A stretch of 64,000 nucleotides of DNA, taken from Arenibacter sp. P308M17. Lineage in GTDB: Bacteria > Bacteroidota > Bacteroidia > Flavobacteriales > Flavobacteriaceae. The DNA is taken from assembly GCF_003426735.1 (NCBI RefSeq), contig NZ_QVON01000007.1, forward strand, positions 62,001 through 126,000, given 5' to 3'. Of this stretch, positions 53,500-63,242 are shown piece by piece. Numbering within the stretch: the first letter of the stretch is position 1; every line of letters starts with the position of its first letter. The position numbers and the translations under genes are program-made. Under the pieces are notes generated by a model that made no database searches, had not been told where the DNA came from, and worked only from the letters and a program-made list of their open reading frames with translations.

Positions 53500-54504
53500 A
53501 TGGAAGAGAGTCGGCAAGGGGAAGGTTCCAGCCCGTTGGAATTTAAGAACAGAATAGACCTTGGTCAACTACAGGCCTCGGTGGCACAGGTAAAAACGGA
53601 GTTGGAAAGGGTGATTATTGGGCAACGGGACATGATCGAATTACTGATTATTTCCATCCTGGCCAATGGGCATTCCTTGATAGAGGGGGTACCCGGGGTG
53701 GCCAAAACCGTTACTGCCAAACTCTTGGCGAAGACCATGAACGTAGCGTTCAGCAGAATTCAATTTACACCTGACCTGATGCCAAGTGATATTTTGGGTA
53801 CTTCCATTTTTAATGTGAAGACCTCGGAATTTGAGTTTAAAAAGGGCCCTTTGTTTTCCAATATTATCCTTATAGACGAAATAAACCGTGCCCCCGCCAA
53901 AACACAGGCGGCCTTGTTCGAAGCTATGGCAGAACGCCAAATTACCATGGACGGACAATCTTATGAAATGTCGTCACCATTTTTGGTGTTTGCCACCCAA
54001 AATCCTATAGAACAGGAAGGCACTTACCGACTTCCAGAAGCACAATTGGACCGATTCCTTTTTAAAATTAAAGTGGACTATCCGTCCTTGGAGGAAGAAG
54101 TAGCGATATTGGAGAGCAAACATCGCCAAAAAAACAAAAACTTGGAAAGTTTGATCGGTTCGGTGCTTACCGCAGACCAAATTGCCAGCTATCAAGAGGT
54201 TATTGGGAATATTATAATAGAGGACAATTTAATGAAATATATAGCCGCAATTGTCCATAATACCCGTAACAATGCCAATCTATACCTGGGGGCCTCCCCT
54301 AGGGCCTCCATAGCCATCATGGACGCTTCCAAGGCCCTGGCAGCTATCCAAGGTCGTGATTTTGTAACCCCGGACGATATTAAAAAAGTAGCGGCCCCAA
54401 TATTGGGGCATAGGGTTATATTGACACCGGAAAGGGAAATGGAAGGATTTACATCGGATAAAGTGATACAACAAATTATGGATACCATTGAAATTCCAAG
54501 ATAG
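53500..54504 (+). CDS. MoxR-family AAA+ ATPase
   Basis: A 334-residue AAA+ ATPase of the MoxR type. Walker A is GVPGVAKT at about 64-71, and Walker B and sensor segments (LIDEINRAPAKTQAALFEAM, FATQNPIEQEGTY) are intact. MoxR proteins act as chaperone-like ATPases with VWA-containing partners. Here the partner is probably the DUF58 protein encoded next. It starts 3 bp after the DUF4350 gene. Confidence 0.95.
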   Translation: MEESRQGEGSSPLEFKNRIDLGQLQASVAQVKTELERVIIGQRDMIELLIISILANGHSLIEGVPGVAKTVTAKLLAKTMNVAFSRIQFTPDLMPSDILGTSIFNVKTSEFEFKKGPLFSNIILIDEINRAPAKTQAALFEAMAERQITMDGQSYEMSSPFLVFATQNPIEQEGTYRLPEAQLDRFLFKIKVDYPSLEEEVAILESKHRQKNKNLESLIGSVLTADQIASYQEVIGNIIIEDNLMKYIAAIVHNTRNNANLYLGASPRASIAIMDASKALAAIQGRDFVTPDDIKKVAAPILGHRVILTPEREMEGFTSDKVIQQIMDTIEIPR

Positions 54505-54552
54505 CGAACAGAAACTGTCGGCAATTAAACATACTATAGTTACAAAGGGCAA

Positions 54553-55887
54553 ATGAAAAAAATCCTAAGGGACATCTATCTCCAGAAGAGATTCTTTGTT
54601 GTATTGACCGGTATGGTCCTAGCTTTTCTTATTTCCTATATGGTGTCGGATATTTTTGGGGCAATAAAATTGTTGTTCTATATTTTTGCCCTACTTTTTT
54701 TGGTCGATATTATTTTGGTATTCGCTTCCAAAGGAAATATAAGGGGCCAGCGTCTTGTTCCCGAAAAATTTTCCAATGGGGATGAAAACGAAATTAAAAT
54801 AAGCCTTTCCAATTCATATCTGTTCCCTGTTGGTTTGAAAATTTTGGATGAAATGCCACATCAATTTCAAAAGCGGGATTTCGGGATTTCCACACATCTT
54901 GGAAAGGGCAAGGTAAAGGTGTTCAAGTATTACCTGAGACCTACCGAGAGAGGCGTATATTCCTTTGGAAACTTAAATGTCTTTGCCCGCTCCCCTATTG
55001 GTTTTATCTCCAAAAAATACACCTTTGACCAGGAGCAGCAAGTCCCGGTATATCCCTCCTTCTTACAATTGAGAAAGTACGATCTTATGGCCTTTACCAA
55101 TAAACTCTTCGAATACGGCATAAAGAAAATTCGCCGTATAGGCCATACTATGGAGTTCGAGCAGATAAAGGATTATGTTTTAGGGGATGATATCCGGAAC
55201 ATTAACTGGAAGGCAACGGCAAAAAAAGGTGGCCTGATGGTAAATCAGTTTCAGGATGAAAGATCGCAGCCTATTTATTCCATAATCGATAAGGGTAGGG
55301 TTATGAAAATGCCCTTTAACGGCCTTAACCTACTGGATTATGCCATTAATGCCACCTTGGTTATTTCCCACATCGCCCTAAAAAAGCAGGACAAGGCCGG
55401 AATATTTGCCTTTAACCGAAAAATTGAAAACCGGGTAGTGGCAGAGAGACGAAGTGCTCAAATGAACCTGATACTAGAAACACTTTATAATTTGGAGACC
55501 AATTTTGAAGAAAGTGATTACAACCGATTGTACGCCGATATTAAAAGAAGCATTACACAAAGGAGCCTGTTGTTGCTCTATACCAATTTTGAGACCTTGG
55601 ATGCCCTAGTAAGGCAACTCCCCTACTTACAGGCTTTGGCCAAGCAGCATTTATTGGTGGTCATTTTCTTCGAAAATACGGAATTGATCAAGTTTACAGA
55701 GGAAAAAGCCGAGACCGTTCAACAAATATTTGAAAAAACAATTGCCGAAAAGTTCATTTATGAAAAGAAGCTTATCGTTAACGAACTAAGGAAATACGGT
55801 ATTCAGGCCATATTGACCAAACCGGAGAACCTGACCGCTAATACCATCAACAAATATTTGGAAATAAAGGCGAGGGGAATAATCTGA
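54553..55887 (+). CDS. DUF58-domain protein
   Basis: A 444-residue protein with two N-terminal hydrophobic helices and the DUF58 signature: EFEQIKDYVLGDDIRNINWK followed by KATAKKGGLMVNQF. DUF58 proteins carry a von Willebrand factor A-like fold and are usual partners of MoxR. It ends the operon RDD | SpoIIM-membrane-DUF4129-DUF4350-MoxR-DUF58. It converges with the YfiM-like gene, with 27 bp between. Confidence 0.93.
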   Translation: MKKILRDIYLQKRFFVVLTGMVLAFLISYMVSDIFGAIKLLFYIFALLFLVDIILVFASKGNIRGQRLVPEKFSNGDENEIKISLSNSYLFPVGLKILDEMPHQFQKRDFGISTHLGKGKVKVFKYYLRPTERGVYSFGNLNVFARSPIGFISKKYTFDQEQQVPVYPSFLQLRKYDLMAFTNKLFEYGIKKIRRIGHTMEFEQIKDYVLGDDIRNINWKATAKKGGLMVNQFQDERSQPIYSIIDKGRVMKMPFNGLNLLDYAINATLVISHIALKKQDKAGIFAFNRKIENRVVAERRSAQMNLILETLYNLETNFEESDYNRLYADIKRSITQRSLLLLYTNFETLDALVRQLPYLQALAKQHLLVVIFFENTELIKFTEEKAETVQQIFEKTIAEKFIYEKKLIVNELRKYGIQAILTKPENLTANTINKYLEIKARGII

Positions 55888-55914
55888 GATGTGGTAAGAA
55901 ACAACTCTTAAAGG

Positions 55915-56298
55915 TTACTGACCAAAATCAATTCCGTTCCTTGGGCTTAAGGTTACCCATGCCACAGTTTTCTTTTTATTTTTCTTCCTTGAGAAAAGAT
56001 TAATGGTAACCCCTACAGTTAACCCTCCCAAAACCGTTGCTGCCAGGTCTTCATTATCCCACCCCTTATATTGGTGTTCATCATAGGCCTCTTTGGCCAA
56101 ACCTACCAGTAAACTGGATGTAAAAGCCCCTACAATTCTCCAATTGGGATCCTTATTGGATATTTTATCGGCTATTTTGGCCCCAATAAACCCACTAGCG
56201 GCACCAGCTGCAAAATGCAACACCTTATCCTCTTGAAATTGCGCTCTAAGTGGTAAAGCCGAAATAAAAATGAACATGACTATAATTATTCCTTTCAT
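55915..56298 (-). CDS. YfiM-like exported protein
   Basis: A 127-residue protein with a signal peptide (MFIFISALPLRA). The DKVLHFAAGAASGFIG and AKEAYDEHQYKGWDNEDLAA segments match the YfiM/DUF2279 group of membrane-associated proteins of unknown function. It stands alone, convergent with the DUF58 gene. Confidence 0.75.
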   Translation of the reverse strand: MKGIIIVMFIFISALPLRAQFQEDKVLHFAAGAASGFIGAKIADKISNKDPNWRIVGAFTSSLLVGLAKEAYDEHQYKGWDNEDLAATVLGGLTVGVTINLFSRKKNKKKTVAWVTLSPRNGIDFGQ

Positions 56299-56311
56299 CT
56301 GTTAATATTTA

Positions 56312-56400
56312 TTGCCTGCCTGTTCGGCAGACAGGTTTTTAAAGGTCAGACCTGCCCGACATCATCATTCCCGTCCGCACCGGAACGGGCGGACAGGCGG
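56312..56400. repeat. GC-rich dispersed hairpin repeat, copy R2
   Basis: The unit at 56345-56400 (GTCAGACCTGCCCGACATCA ... CGGAACGGGCGGACAGGCGG) matches R1 at 15487-15545 over about 57 nt. It is preceded by a hairpin CCTGCCTG/CAGACAGG (56316-56337). The gap holds no gene. Confidence 0.78.
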
Positions 56401-56549
56401 GTGCAATTCGCCACTAATTATCTCGGTGGGGATTAAGATTTGTTATTCCTCATTTCATTTTAAAAAGATACTTAGTTCCCCATTGGCACTTTTAGGTTGG
56501 AACCAAAAAAAATTATGTAAATTGCCTACAACCCTATAATACAAAATAT

Positions 56550-56774
56550 ATGGATTCCAATTATACTAAAATATTTTCCGGCAATTTTATTTTGGCACAG
56601 GGCATAATAAATCAACTAAAAGAAGTGGGCATAGTTCCTATAATCAAAGATGAATCGGAATCTGGTAGACTGGCAGGTTTTGGATCTGCCATACAAGGAA
56701 ACCAGGAAATATATGTCCACTCCGATGAGTTGGAAAAAGCGAAGCCCATTGTACAGGAAGTTTTAAAAACTTAA
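56550..56774 (+). CDS. DUF2007-domain small protein
   Basis: A 74-residue soluble protein. The pattern ILAQGIINQLKEVGI ... IKDESESG ... IYVHSDELEKAKPIVQEVL is that of the DUF2007 family, called putative signal-transducing proteins, without a proven function. It stands alone between the R2 repeat and a convergent operon. Confidence 0.8.
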   Translation: MDSNYTKIFSGNFILAQGIINQLKEVGIVPIIKDESESGRLAGFGSAIQGNQEIYVHSDELEKAKPIVQEVLKT

Positions 56775-56877
56775 AGGATAAATAGAACAAATAAGTTCAC
56801 TTAACCATGTTCTAACGTAATTATATGGCATAGCGTCTAAGCTTTTAATGTGATTCCGCTTCAAAAAAAGTAAAAAA

Positions 56878-57819
56878 TTAGATATCCTTCACCCCTGCCT
56901 TGGCTTGGGTAAATTCCTCCATCATGTCCGTCACAATTTGGGCGGCGGGTTTAATGTTGTGGATCAGTGCGGCCACCTGGCCAATTTCCAACTCCCCTTC
57001 TTCCAGATCGCCCTCGAACATCCCTTTTTTGGCCCTGGCCCTACCCAATAGGGACTTTAGTTCCTCTACCGTTGCAGATCTGGCATAGGCCTTTTGTATA
57101 TCGTTAAAGAATTTGTTTTTTATCAATCGTACCGGTGCCAATTCCTTTAAGGTGAGTTGCGTGGCACCCTCACCTGCCTCAACCACTTTTTCCTTGAATA
57201 GTGGGTGGGACGAGGCTTCATTGCTCGCCACAAACCTACTGCCTACTTGCACCCCATCGGCCCCCAAGACCATAACGGCCAACATGGCCCTGCCAGTGGC
57301 TATGCCCCCGGCAGCTATTAAAGGGATACTTATTTTTTCTTTAACCGCAGGAATCAATGTCAGGGTAGTGGTCTCCTCCCTACCATTATGCCCTCCAGCC
57401 TCAAAACCTTCCGCAACAATGGCATCCACCCCTGCCTCCTCAGCCTTTTGGGCAAATTTTACGCTGCTCACCACGTGCACTACAATAATGCCCCTTTCCT
57501 TTAAATAGTTGGTCCAGGTTTTAGGGTTTCCTGCCGAAGTAAACACAATCTTCACATCCAGCTCCACTATTATCTCCATGAGCTTTTCAATTTCCGGATA
57601 CAGCATGGGCACGTTGACCCCAAAAGGATTATTTGTGGCCAACTTACATTTCCCTATATGTTCCCTAAGTACTTCCGGGTACATGGACCCTGCTCCTATG
57701 ATCCCCAATCCCCCGGCATTGGAAACGGCAGAAGCCAAACGCCATCCACTGGCCCAAACCATACCGGCCTGGATTATGGGGTATCGAATTCCAAAAAGAT
57801 CGGTAATTCTATTTCCCAT
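56878..57819 (-). CDS. Nitronate monooxygenase / FabK-like flavoprotein
   Basis: A 313-residue FMN-dependent TIM barrel. The IIQAGM N-terminus, the EGFEAGGHNG loop and the AAGGIATG and ADGVQVGSRF segments match the NMO/enoyl-ACP reductase II family. Whether it oxidises nitroalkanes or reduces enoyl-ACP cannot be decided. Its ATG overlaps the subtilase stop codon by one base. Confidence 0.85.
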   Translation of the reverse strand: MGNRITDLFGIRYPIIQAGMVWASGWRLASAVSNAGGLGIIGAGSMYPEVLREHIGKCKLATNNPFGVNVPMLYPEIEKLMEIIVELDVKIVFTSAGNPKTWTNYLKERGIIVVHVVSSVKFAQKAEEAGVDAIVAEGFEAGGHNGREETTTLTLIPAVKEKISIPLIAAGGIATGRAMLAVMVLGADGVQVGSRFVASNEASSHPLFKEKVVEAGEGATQLTLKELAPVRLIKNKFFNDIQKAYARSATVEELKSLLGRARAKKGMFEGDLEEGELEIGQVAALIHNIKPAAQIVTDMMEEFTQAKAGVKDI

Positions 57820-59444
57820 TAGTTTTTTATCAATTTAAATTCCTTGCGAACCCCATCCACATTTACATGCACAATATACATGGCCCTGCTTAAATTTTCT
57901 ACGGATACTTCCTCGTTGGCCTGATTAAGCCGTCTTTCCAGAATTCGTTTTCCGTATGTATCGAATAGCATTAAATGGGCACTCCCATAAGTCTCGGGAA
58001 GCAGTACTTGAAACTCGGTACTGGAGGGATTCGGAAATAGGTACAAATCATCCCCAAGATTTGATATATCTATTCCCAATTTTGCCAGGGGGATAGAAAA
58101 ATTGGGTATTCCATAACCCATTTCAGCATTTGGATTTTGATATCGGGAAGACGATTCCCGTACCATCGCCATAATCTCCATATTGTTTTTTTCCGGGAAT
58201 GCCTGCCATAAGGAAGCGATGGCACCGGCCATTAGGGGCGAAGCAAAGGAAGTCCCATTATTTTTCACCAATCTACCATCAGGGCCTATTACCGCTGCTC
58301 CCGCACCCAAGGCCATCCCATCCGGCTTAAACCTTCCATCGGCACTTGGCCCCCTGGAACTAAAGGCCACATAATTGCCAGCGGTATCCACCGCCCCTAC
58401 CCCAAACACATCGGCATCTGCAGGAGCCGTAATTATACCCCAAGAACTATCCCCGGAATTCCCGGCAGAATTTACGACCAGTATCCCTTTTTCAGTTGCT
58501 ATATTGGCCCCTCTGGAAATAAACGCGGTATTTCCGTCCATATCCACTGGGGAGTAATTATACCTTGGATCATCATAGGTACTATAGCCCAGGGAACTGT
58601 TAATAATATCTACCCCAAGGCTATCTGCCCGCTCAGCGGCCTCTACCCAATAACTTTCCTCCACCGGGGTTTCGGTCACGGCATCCTCGGTTCTAAAAAG
58701 AAGATAACTGGCATCCGGTGCGGCCCCCACAAATTGTCCGTCCACAAAACCGGCCATATCGGACAATACCCTTGTACCGTGATCATTTCCGTTAGTTGCA
58801 TAAATATTTGTTGACCGAACAACAAAATCATACCCTCCCCATAAATCATTGTTCATGCGTAAACGACCAAATGCCTCCATTTGATCCACATAGGGGAAGC
58901 CACTATCCAAAACGGCAATTAAAAGGCCATCCCCTGTATAATTATTTTGGTGAAGAACAGGTACCCCCAATTGTTGCAGCTGTACCTCACTTTGTCCATA
59001 GACAAAATCGGCCCCTTGTTCCAGAAACTTGTTGATATGATTGTTGATCTGATCTGCCATATGTATACCCGGGTCGGATTTGGCATTTATACCCTTATCG
59101 GCATAAGAAATATGATCCACGAACGGAAGGTCCATTAAGGAGGCAATATCCGATACATTACCAAGAACGTGAACACAATTGAACCATTTGGACTTCGCCT
59201 TTACCGTAATTCCCGTTTGAAGTTTCAATTGGGCAATATAAGCCTCGCTCACAGGTACATCCCTTTCATCTATGGCAATATTAAATCTACCTTTTTTTTG
59301 TATTGCCCTTGCAGATAAAATGCTTGATGGATTTAAAAGGGACTCTTCTACCCTGTCCTTATCTTTAAAATATACCCATGCGTGTTCTTGGGCCCTTCCC
59401 CAAACCGAGAATATTACAAACAATAAAAGGGTTGCCCTGGCCAT
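57819..59444 (-). CDS. Secreted subtilisin-family protease with T9SS sorting domain
   Basis: A 541-residue S8 peptidase with a signal peptide (LLLFVIFSVWGRAQ). The catalytic triad is D180 (AVLDSG), H222 (NDHGTRV) and S399 (NGTSFASPLMAG). The C-terminal about 80 residues (LYLFPNPSSTEF ... YIVHVNVDG) form a type A type IX secretion signal, so it is exported to the surface or medium. It starts 1 bp before the mnmA stop, an unusual partnership for a secreted protease. Confidence 0.93.
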   Translation of the reverse strand: MARATLLLFVIFSVWGRAQEHAWVYFKDKDRVEESLLNPSSILSARAIQKKGRFNIAIDERDVPVSEAYIAQLKLQTGITVKAKSKWFNCVHVLGNVSDIASLMDLPFVDHISYADKGINAKSDPGIHMADQINNHINKFLEQGADFVYGQSEVQLQQLGVPVLHQNNYTGDGLLIAVLDSGFPYVDQMEAFGRLRMNNDLWGGYDFVVRSTNIYATNGNDHGTRVLSDMAGFVDGQFVGAAPDASYLLFRTEDAVTETPVEESYWVEAAERADSLGVDIINSSLGYSTYDDPRYNYSPVDMDGNTAFISRGANIATEKGILVVNSAGNSGDSSWGIITAPADADVFGVGAVDTAGNYVAFSSRGPSADGRFKPDGMALGAGAAVIGPDGRLVKNNGTSFASPLMAGAIASLWQAFPEKNNMEIMAMVRESSSRYQNPNAEMGYGIPNFSIPLAKLGIDISNLGDDLYLFPNPSSTEFQVLLPETYGSAHLMLFDTYGKRILERRLNQANEEVSVENLSRAMYIVHVNVDGVRKEFKLIKN

Positions 59445-59445
59445 C

Positions 59446-60636
59446 TTAAGAGATTACCCCTGAACCTACCAATTCCTCTCCTATATACCAAGCTACAAAT
59501 TGCCCCTCCGTAATAGCCGATTGTTTTTCAGCGAAATCCACATACACCCCGGCATCTACCCTATAAAGTGTTGCCTTTTGTAAAGGCTGACGGTATCTTA
59601 TCCTGGCCATCACCTCCATAGTCCGGTCCATTTCCAATGCCATATCTGTACGGACCCAATGCAGTTCATCATTGTTTACAAACAAGGTCCTGCGGTAAAG
59701 GCCCGGATGGCCCTTGCCCTGACCGGTATAGATTATATTTTGATCAACATCGGTCTCGATTACGAACAAGGGTTCTTTGGTTCCCCCTACGTCCAAGCCC
59801 TTGCGCTGTCCTTTTGTAAAATAGTGGGCCCCCTGGTGTTCCCCTACCACTTTTCCATCAGTTGGTTCATAGTGTGGTTTTTCCGCATAATAGGCCAATT
59901 CCTCCAATTTGGAATTAAACTTGGGAATATCGCTCCCATAATGCTCCAATACCGCAGGAACTTCCACAATGACCCCTTTTTTTGGCCTTAACTTCTGTTG
60001 CAAGAATTCTGGCAAACGCACTTTTCCGATAAAGCAGAGCCCTTGGGAATCTTTTTTATCCGCAGTGATCAAATCGTTTTCGGCTGCAATTTTACGTACT
60101 TCTGGTTTCTGTAATTCACCAATAGGGAACAAGGTTTTGGAAAGTTGTTCCTGGGAAAGCTGACATAAAAAATAGGATTGGTCCTTATTTGCGTCCGCCC
60201 CGGCCAGTAACTGATATGTTTCTGTTCCATCCCCATTTTTAATGACGCCCTTTCTACAGTAATGTCCTGTTGCCACATAGTCTGCGCCAAGCTGTATGGC
60301 AATTTTCATAAACACATCAAATTTTATTTCCCTATTGCAAAGCACATCGGGATTTGGTGTTCTTCCTTTTTCGTATTCCCTGAACATATAGTCTACGATA
60401 CGTTCCTTGTATTGGGCACTTAAGTCTACGGTTTGAAAGGGTATTCCCAACTTCTCCGCAACTATAAGGGCATCATTGCTGTCCTCCAACCAAGGGCATT
60501 CCTTGGAAATGGTCACGGAATCGTCATGCCAGTTCTTCATAAAAAGGCCTATAACCTCGTACCCCTGCTCCTTTAGTAGATATGCCGTAACACTGGAATC
60601 CACCCCGCCGGAAAGTCCGACTACCACCTTTTGCAT
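59446..60636 (-). CDS. mnmA: tRNA-specific 2-thiouridylase
   Basis: A 396-residue MnmA that thiolates U34 of tRNA. The PP-loop [10 protein letters not shown] is at about 7-16. Catalytic cysteines are in the [10 protein letters not shown] and QGLCFIGK segments. The ATG at 60636 ([11 protein letters not shown]) is the family start; the frame is open 12 codons upstream. It leads an operon with the subtilase and NMO genes. Confidence 0.95.
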   Translation of the reverse strand: MQKVVVGLSGGVDSSVTAYLLKEQGYEVIGLFMKNWHDDSVTISKECPWLEDSNDALIVAEKLGIPFQTVDLSAQYKERIVDYMFREYEKGRTPNPDVLCNREIKFDVFMKIAIQLGADYVATGHYCRKGVIKNGDGTETYQLLAGADANKDQSYFLCQLSQEQLSKTLFPIGELQKPEVRKIAAENDLITADKKDSQGLCFIGKVRLPEFLQQKLRPKKGVIVEVPAVLEHYGSDIPKFNSKLEELAYYAEKPHYEPTDGKVVGEHQGAHYFTKGQRKGLDVGGTKEPLFVIETDVDQNIIYTGQGKGHPGLYRRTLFVNNDELHWVRTDMALEMDRTMEVMARIRYRQPLQKATLYRVDAGVYVDFAEKQSAITEGQFVAWYIGEELVGSGVIS

Positions 60637-60698
60637 CTGTAATTCTTTATTGTTTACCCTTGGTCGCTGCAAACCGTTTATGGCTTACAAATCCTATG

Positions 60699-60706
60699 CA
60701 AAAATA
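60699..60706 (-). promoter_or_regulatory. Possible mnmA operon promoter
   Basis: On the minus strand TATTTTTG, an exact TAnnTTTG box, 62 nt upstream of the mnmA ATG. A clear -33 TTG is missing. Confidence 0.42.
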
Positions 60707-61036
60707 CGAAATTGAAATTTGCCCGCTATAAAAATATAGTCCGTCTATATTGAGGTATTGTCCAATAGCCAAGTACTGAACAATTGTAGCGTTAATAAGA
60801 ATCGATCTCAAAATATCTATGGACTTGTATATACTTTTTAGAATGCATAGCAATTAAAATGAAAGTACCTTCCACCAAGAAAATGGAGAATTAAATTCAA
60901 GAAAAAATACCCTTACATCAAAAGAAGCCACTTTAGCATACTAAAATGGCAACTTTACAACTATTAATTTTATACAGATTAAAAAAACATAATCTTTGGA
61001 GTCCCAAATCTTACCAAACTAAACCCAATCAATACT

Positions 61037-61066
61037 AAAAACCCCGACCTGATGGCCGGGGTTTTT
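61037..61066. terminator. Orphan bidirectional terminator
   Basis: A perfect 10-bp stem AAAAACCCCG/CGGGGTTTTT (61037-61046 with 61057-61066) extended by CC/GG, with A and T runs on both sides. No gene ends on the plus strand before it; on the minus strand it would be a second stop after yidC. Confidence 0.85.
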
Positions 61067-61211
61067 GTTTTTAAAATTATCCCAACACTTCAATCTTCCA
61101 CCTCAAGGACTACACCTATCCCAAGCAGATCTTAACACGGCTCTAAGTTATATAGACAAATTAAATTGGGTGGAAGGCTGTTTCCCGGTAGAAAATCGCA
61201 GAAGATGTCCA

Positions 61212-61239
61212 AAAAAAATGCCTGAAAAAATTCAGGCAC
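61212..61239 (-). terminator. yidC terminator
   Basis: Stem TGCCTGAA/TTCAGGCA (61220-61227 with 61232-61239) with an AAAA loop, followed on the minus strand by a T-rich run. Confidence 0.9.
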
Positions 61240-61267
61240 CTTAATCATTTGTTTAAAAAACAGTTAC

Positions 61268-63124
61268 TTACTTCTTTCCTATCTTTTTCTGTTCCTCGGC
61301 CTGCTCCATCATCTCGCGCATCTTCTTTTGAAACTTATTTTCCTTCTTTGGTTTCTTTTTGTTCTCCTGTATCTGGGCGTGGATCTTTTCCTCGTCCAAA
61401 ATAAAATTCTTGATGGCCAGCATAATAAAAATGGTTATCAAGTTGGACACAAAATAGTACAGACTTAGTCCACTGGCATAATTGTTAAAGAATACCAACA
61501 TCATCAAGGGGGACAAATACATGATAAATTTCATATTGGGCATTCCGGGCTGCGTCTGCATGTTCTGACCAGTGGTCATCATCATATAAAAGAATATGGC
61601 TACAGAGGCCAATATTGGGAACAGACTTACATGGTCCCCATAAAACGGAATATTAAACGGCAATTGTGCTATAGCATCATAGGAAGAAAGGTCATCTGCC
61701 CACAGAAACGATTTCTGTCTTAGCGCAAACGAAGTAGGGAAAAACATAAACAGGGCATAAAAAATGGGCATCTGCAACAAAGCAGGTACACAACCACTCA
61801 TTGGGCTTACCCCAGCCTTGTTGTACAATTTCATGGTCTCCTGCTGCTTTTTCATGGCATTGTCCTTAAACTTCTCGTTAAGCTCGGTGATTTCAGGTTT
61901 CAAAACCTTCATTTTGGCCTGGGACAAATAAGACTTGTAGGTTGCAGGAGACATAATCAGCCTTACCAAAATAGTCATGACCACGATAGCGATACCATAT
62001 GGTAAAAAAGAACTCAAAAAAGTATATACGGGAGTAAAGATATACCTATTGATCCATCCAAAAATACCCCAACCAAAAGGAATGGAGTCATCGAGTCCCA
62101 ATTCTTTGTACTGTGCCAAAACCTTTACATCGGTTGGCCCATAGTACCAATTAAAATTATAGGCCAACTCCCCACCTTCCAATTTCAAGGGCACCTCGGC
62201 AGCAAACTCCTTGGTAAACTGTTGGGTATGACTTTCCTCTTCCACCAAATTTACCGAATTCAATTTAGCCGTTTCAAACTTATTGGCATAGGTAAGAATG
62301 GAACTAAAGAAATGCTGCCTGTAAGAAATCCATTTTAAATCCACTTCCGTTTCCTCATCCTCACTGCCTTCTGACAATTTACTTATTTTATCGCCATCGT
62401 GATTATAGGTAACCCTGGTATATCTGTTTTCATATTCGATACTTTTGGAATGGCGGATCGTTTTCATCTTCCAATCCAGATCAATGGGCTTAGAAGTATT
62501 CAAAATTCCATTTAGGCCTTGGGACCGAACCGTAAAACCAATCATATATTCGTCAGGTTTCATTTCGTAACGATATTCCAAGAACTTGTCCGATGCTACC
62601 TTGGCTTTCATGGAAAGTACCTGATTTTCGCCAGATTTGGCAAGAGTGGGTTCAAAGTACAAGTCGTTGGTGTTTAAAACCCTATTGTCCGAAGTACTGA
62701 AATTAAGGGCAAAATTGGCATTGCCATCTTTAATCAGATAAACGGGAATGGAATCATAGGTTACGTAACCTTTCATCTTCGCTTCAATAATCTGACCTCC
62801 CCTATTGTTTATTTCCAAATAAACAACATCGTTTTCCAATACTGTGGTCCCCTCCGTAGGAGCCGTGTAACCAAAGGCACCTATAGCGCTTTTATAGCCT
62901 GCCACGGCCATTGAATCCTGTAGGTCGATCGTCTTGGGTGGGGCAACCCCCTCTTTGGTAGAATCGGCCTTTTGCATTTCAGCGGCCTTCAGCTGTTCTT
63001 GTTTTGCCTTCTGTGCTTCCAGCTCTTCCGGTGTTGGCTGATTCTGCCAAAACATAAAAATAAGAATACCAAAAATCAGTACAAAACCGATTATGGTATT
63101 AATATCCAATTTCTTTTCCTCCAT
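61268..63124 (-). CDS. yidC: Membrane protein insertase YidC
   Basis: A 618-residue YidC. An N-terminal helix (TIIGFVLIFGILIFMFW) is followed by a large periplasmic beta domain and the five-helix insertase core from about 360 (FLPYGIAIVVMTILVRLIMSP). The C-terminal tail is Lys-rich and likely binds ribosomes. Length is normal. It follows pyrG by 118 bp and has its own promoter-like box at 63199-63206. Confidence 0.96.
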   Translation of the reverse strand: MEEKKLDINTIIGFVLIFGILIFMFWQNQPTPEELEAQKAKQEQLKAAEMQKADSTKEGVAPPKTIDLQDSMAVAGYKSAIGAFGYTAPTEGTTVLENDVVYLEINNRGGQIIEAKMKGYVTYDSIPVYLIKDGNANFALNFSTSDNRVLNTNDLYFEPTLAKSGENQVLSMKAKVASDKFLEYRYEMKPDEYMIGFTVRSQGLNGILNTSKPIDLDWKMKTIRHSKSIEYENRYTRVTYNHDGDKISKLSEGSEDEETEVDLKWISYRQHFFSSILTYANKFETAKLNSVNLVEEESHTQQFTKEFAAEVPLKLEGGELAYNFNWYYGPTDVKVLAQYKELGLDDSIPFGWGIFGWINRYIFTPVYTFLSSFLPYGIAIVVMTILVRLIMSPATYKSYLSQAKMKVLKPEITELNEKFKDNAMKKQQETMKLYNKAGVSPMSGCVPALLQMPIFYALFMFFPTSFALRQKSFLWADDLSSYDAIAQLPFNIPFYGDHVSLFPILASVAIFFYMMMTTGQNMQTQPGMPNMKFIMYLSPLMMLVFFNNYASGLSLYYFVSNLITIFIMLAIKNFILDEEKIHAQIQENKKKPKKENKFQKKMREMMEQAEEQKKIGKK

Positions 63125-63198
63125 CTAAAGTTTAATTTAAAATATTATCGGCAGGGATACGGACAGCATCTACGTTCCCAACAGATTGAATCAGCTTG

Positions 63199-63206
63199 CA
63201 AATATA
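63199..63206 (-). promoter_or_regulatory. Possible yidC promoter
   Basis: On the minus strand TATATTTG, an exact TAnnTTTG box, 75 nt upstream of the yidC ATG. A TTTG lies 22 nt further upstream (63232-63229), a slightly long spacer. Confidence 0.45.
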
Positions 63207-63242
63207 TGCCCAATTAGGCTATAAATGCCAAACTGGCATAGT

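Larger units (their letters stand above)
60707..61267. other. Gene-free gap with two terminators
   Basis: About 560 bp with no recognised gene. It holds a yidC terminator and an additional strong terminator at 61037-61066 with no obvious upstream gene. A small RNA or an unrecognised short gene upstream of it cannot be excluded. Confidence 0.5.

Noticed and set aside
60731..60829. Imperfect inverted words TCCGTCTATATTGAG and CTCAAAATATCTATGGA
   Set aside because: Matching is too weak and gapped to support an element.
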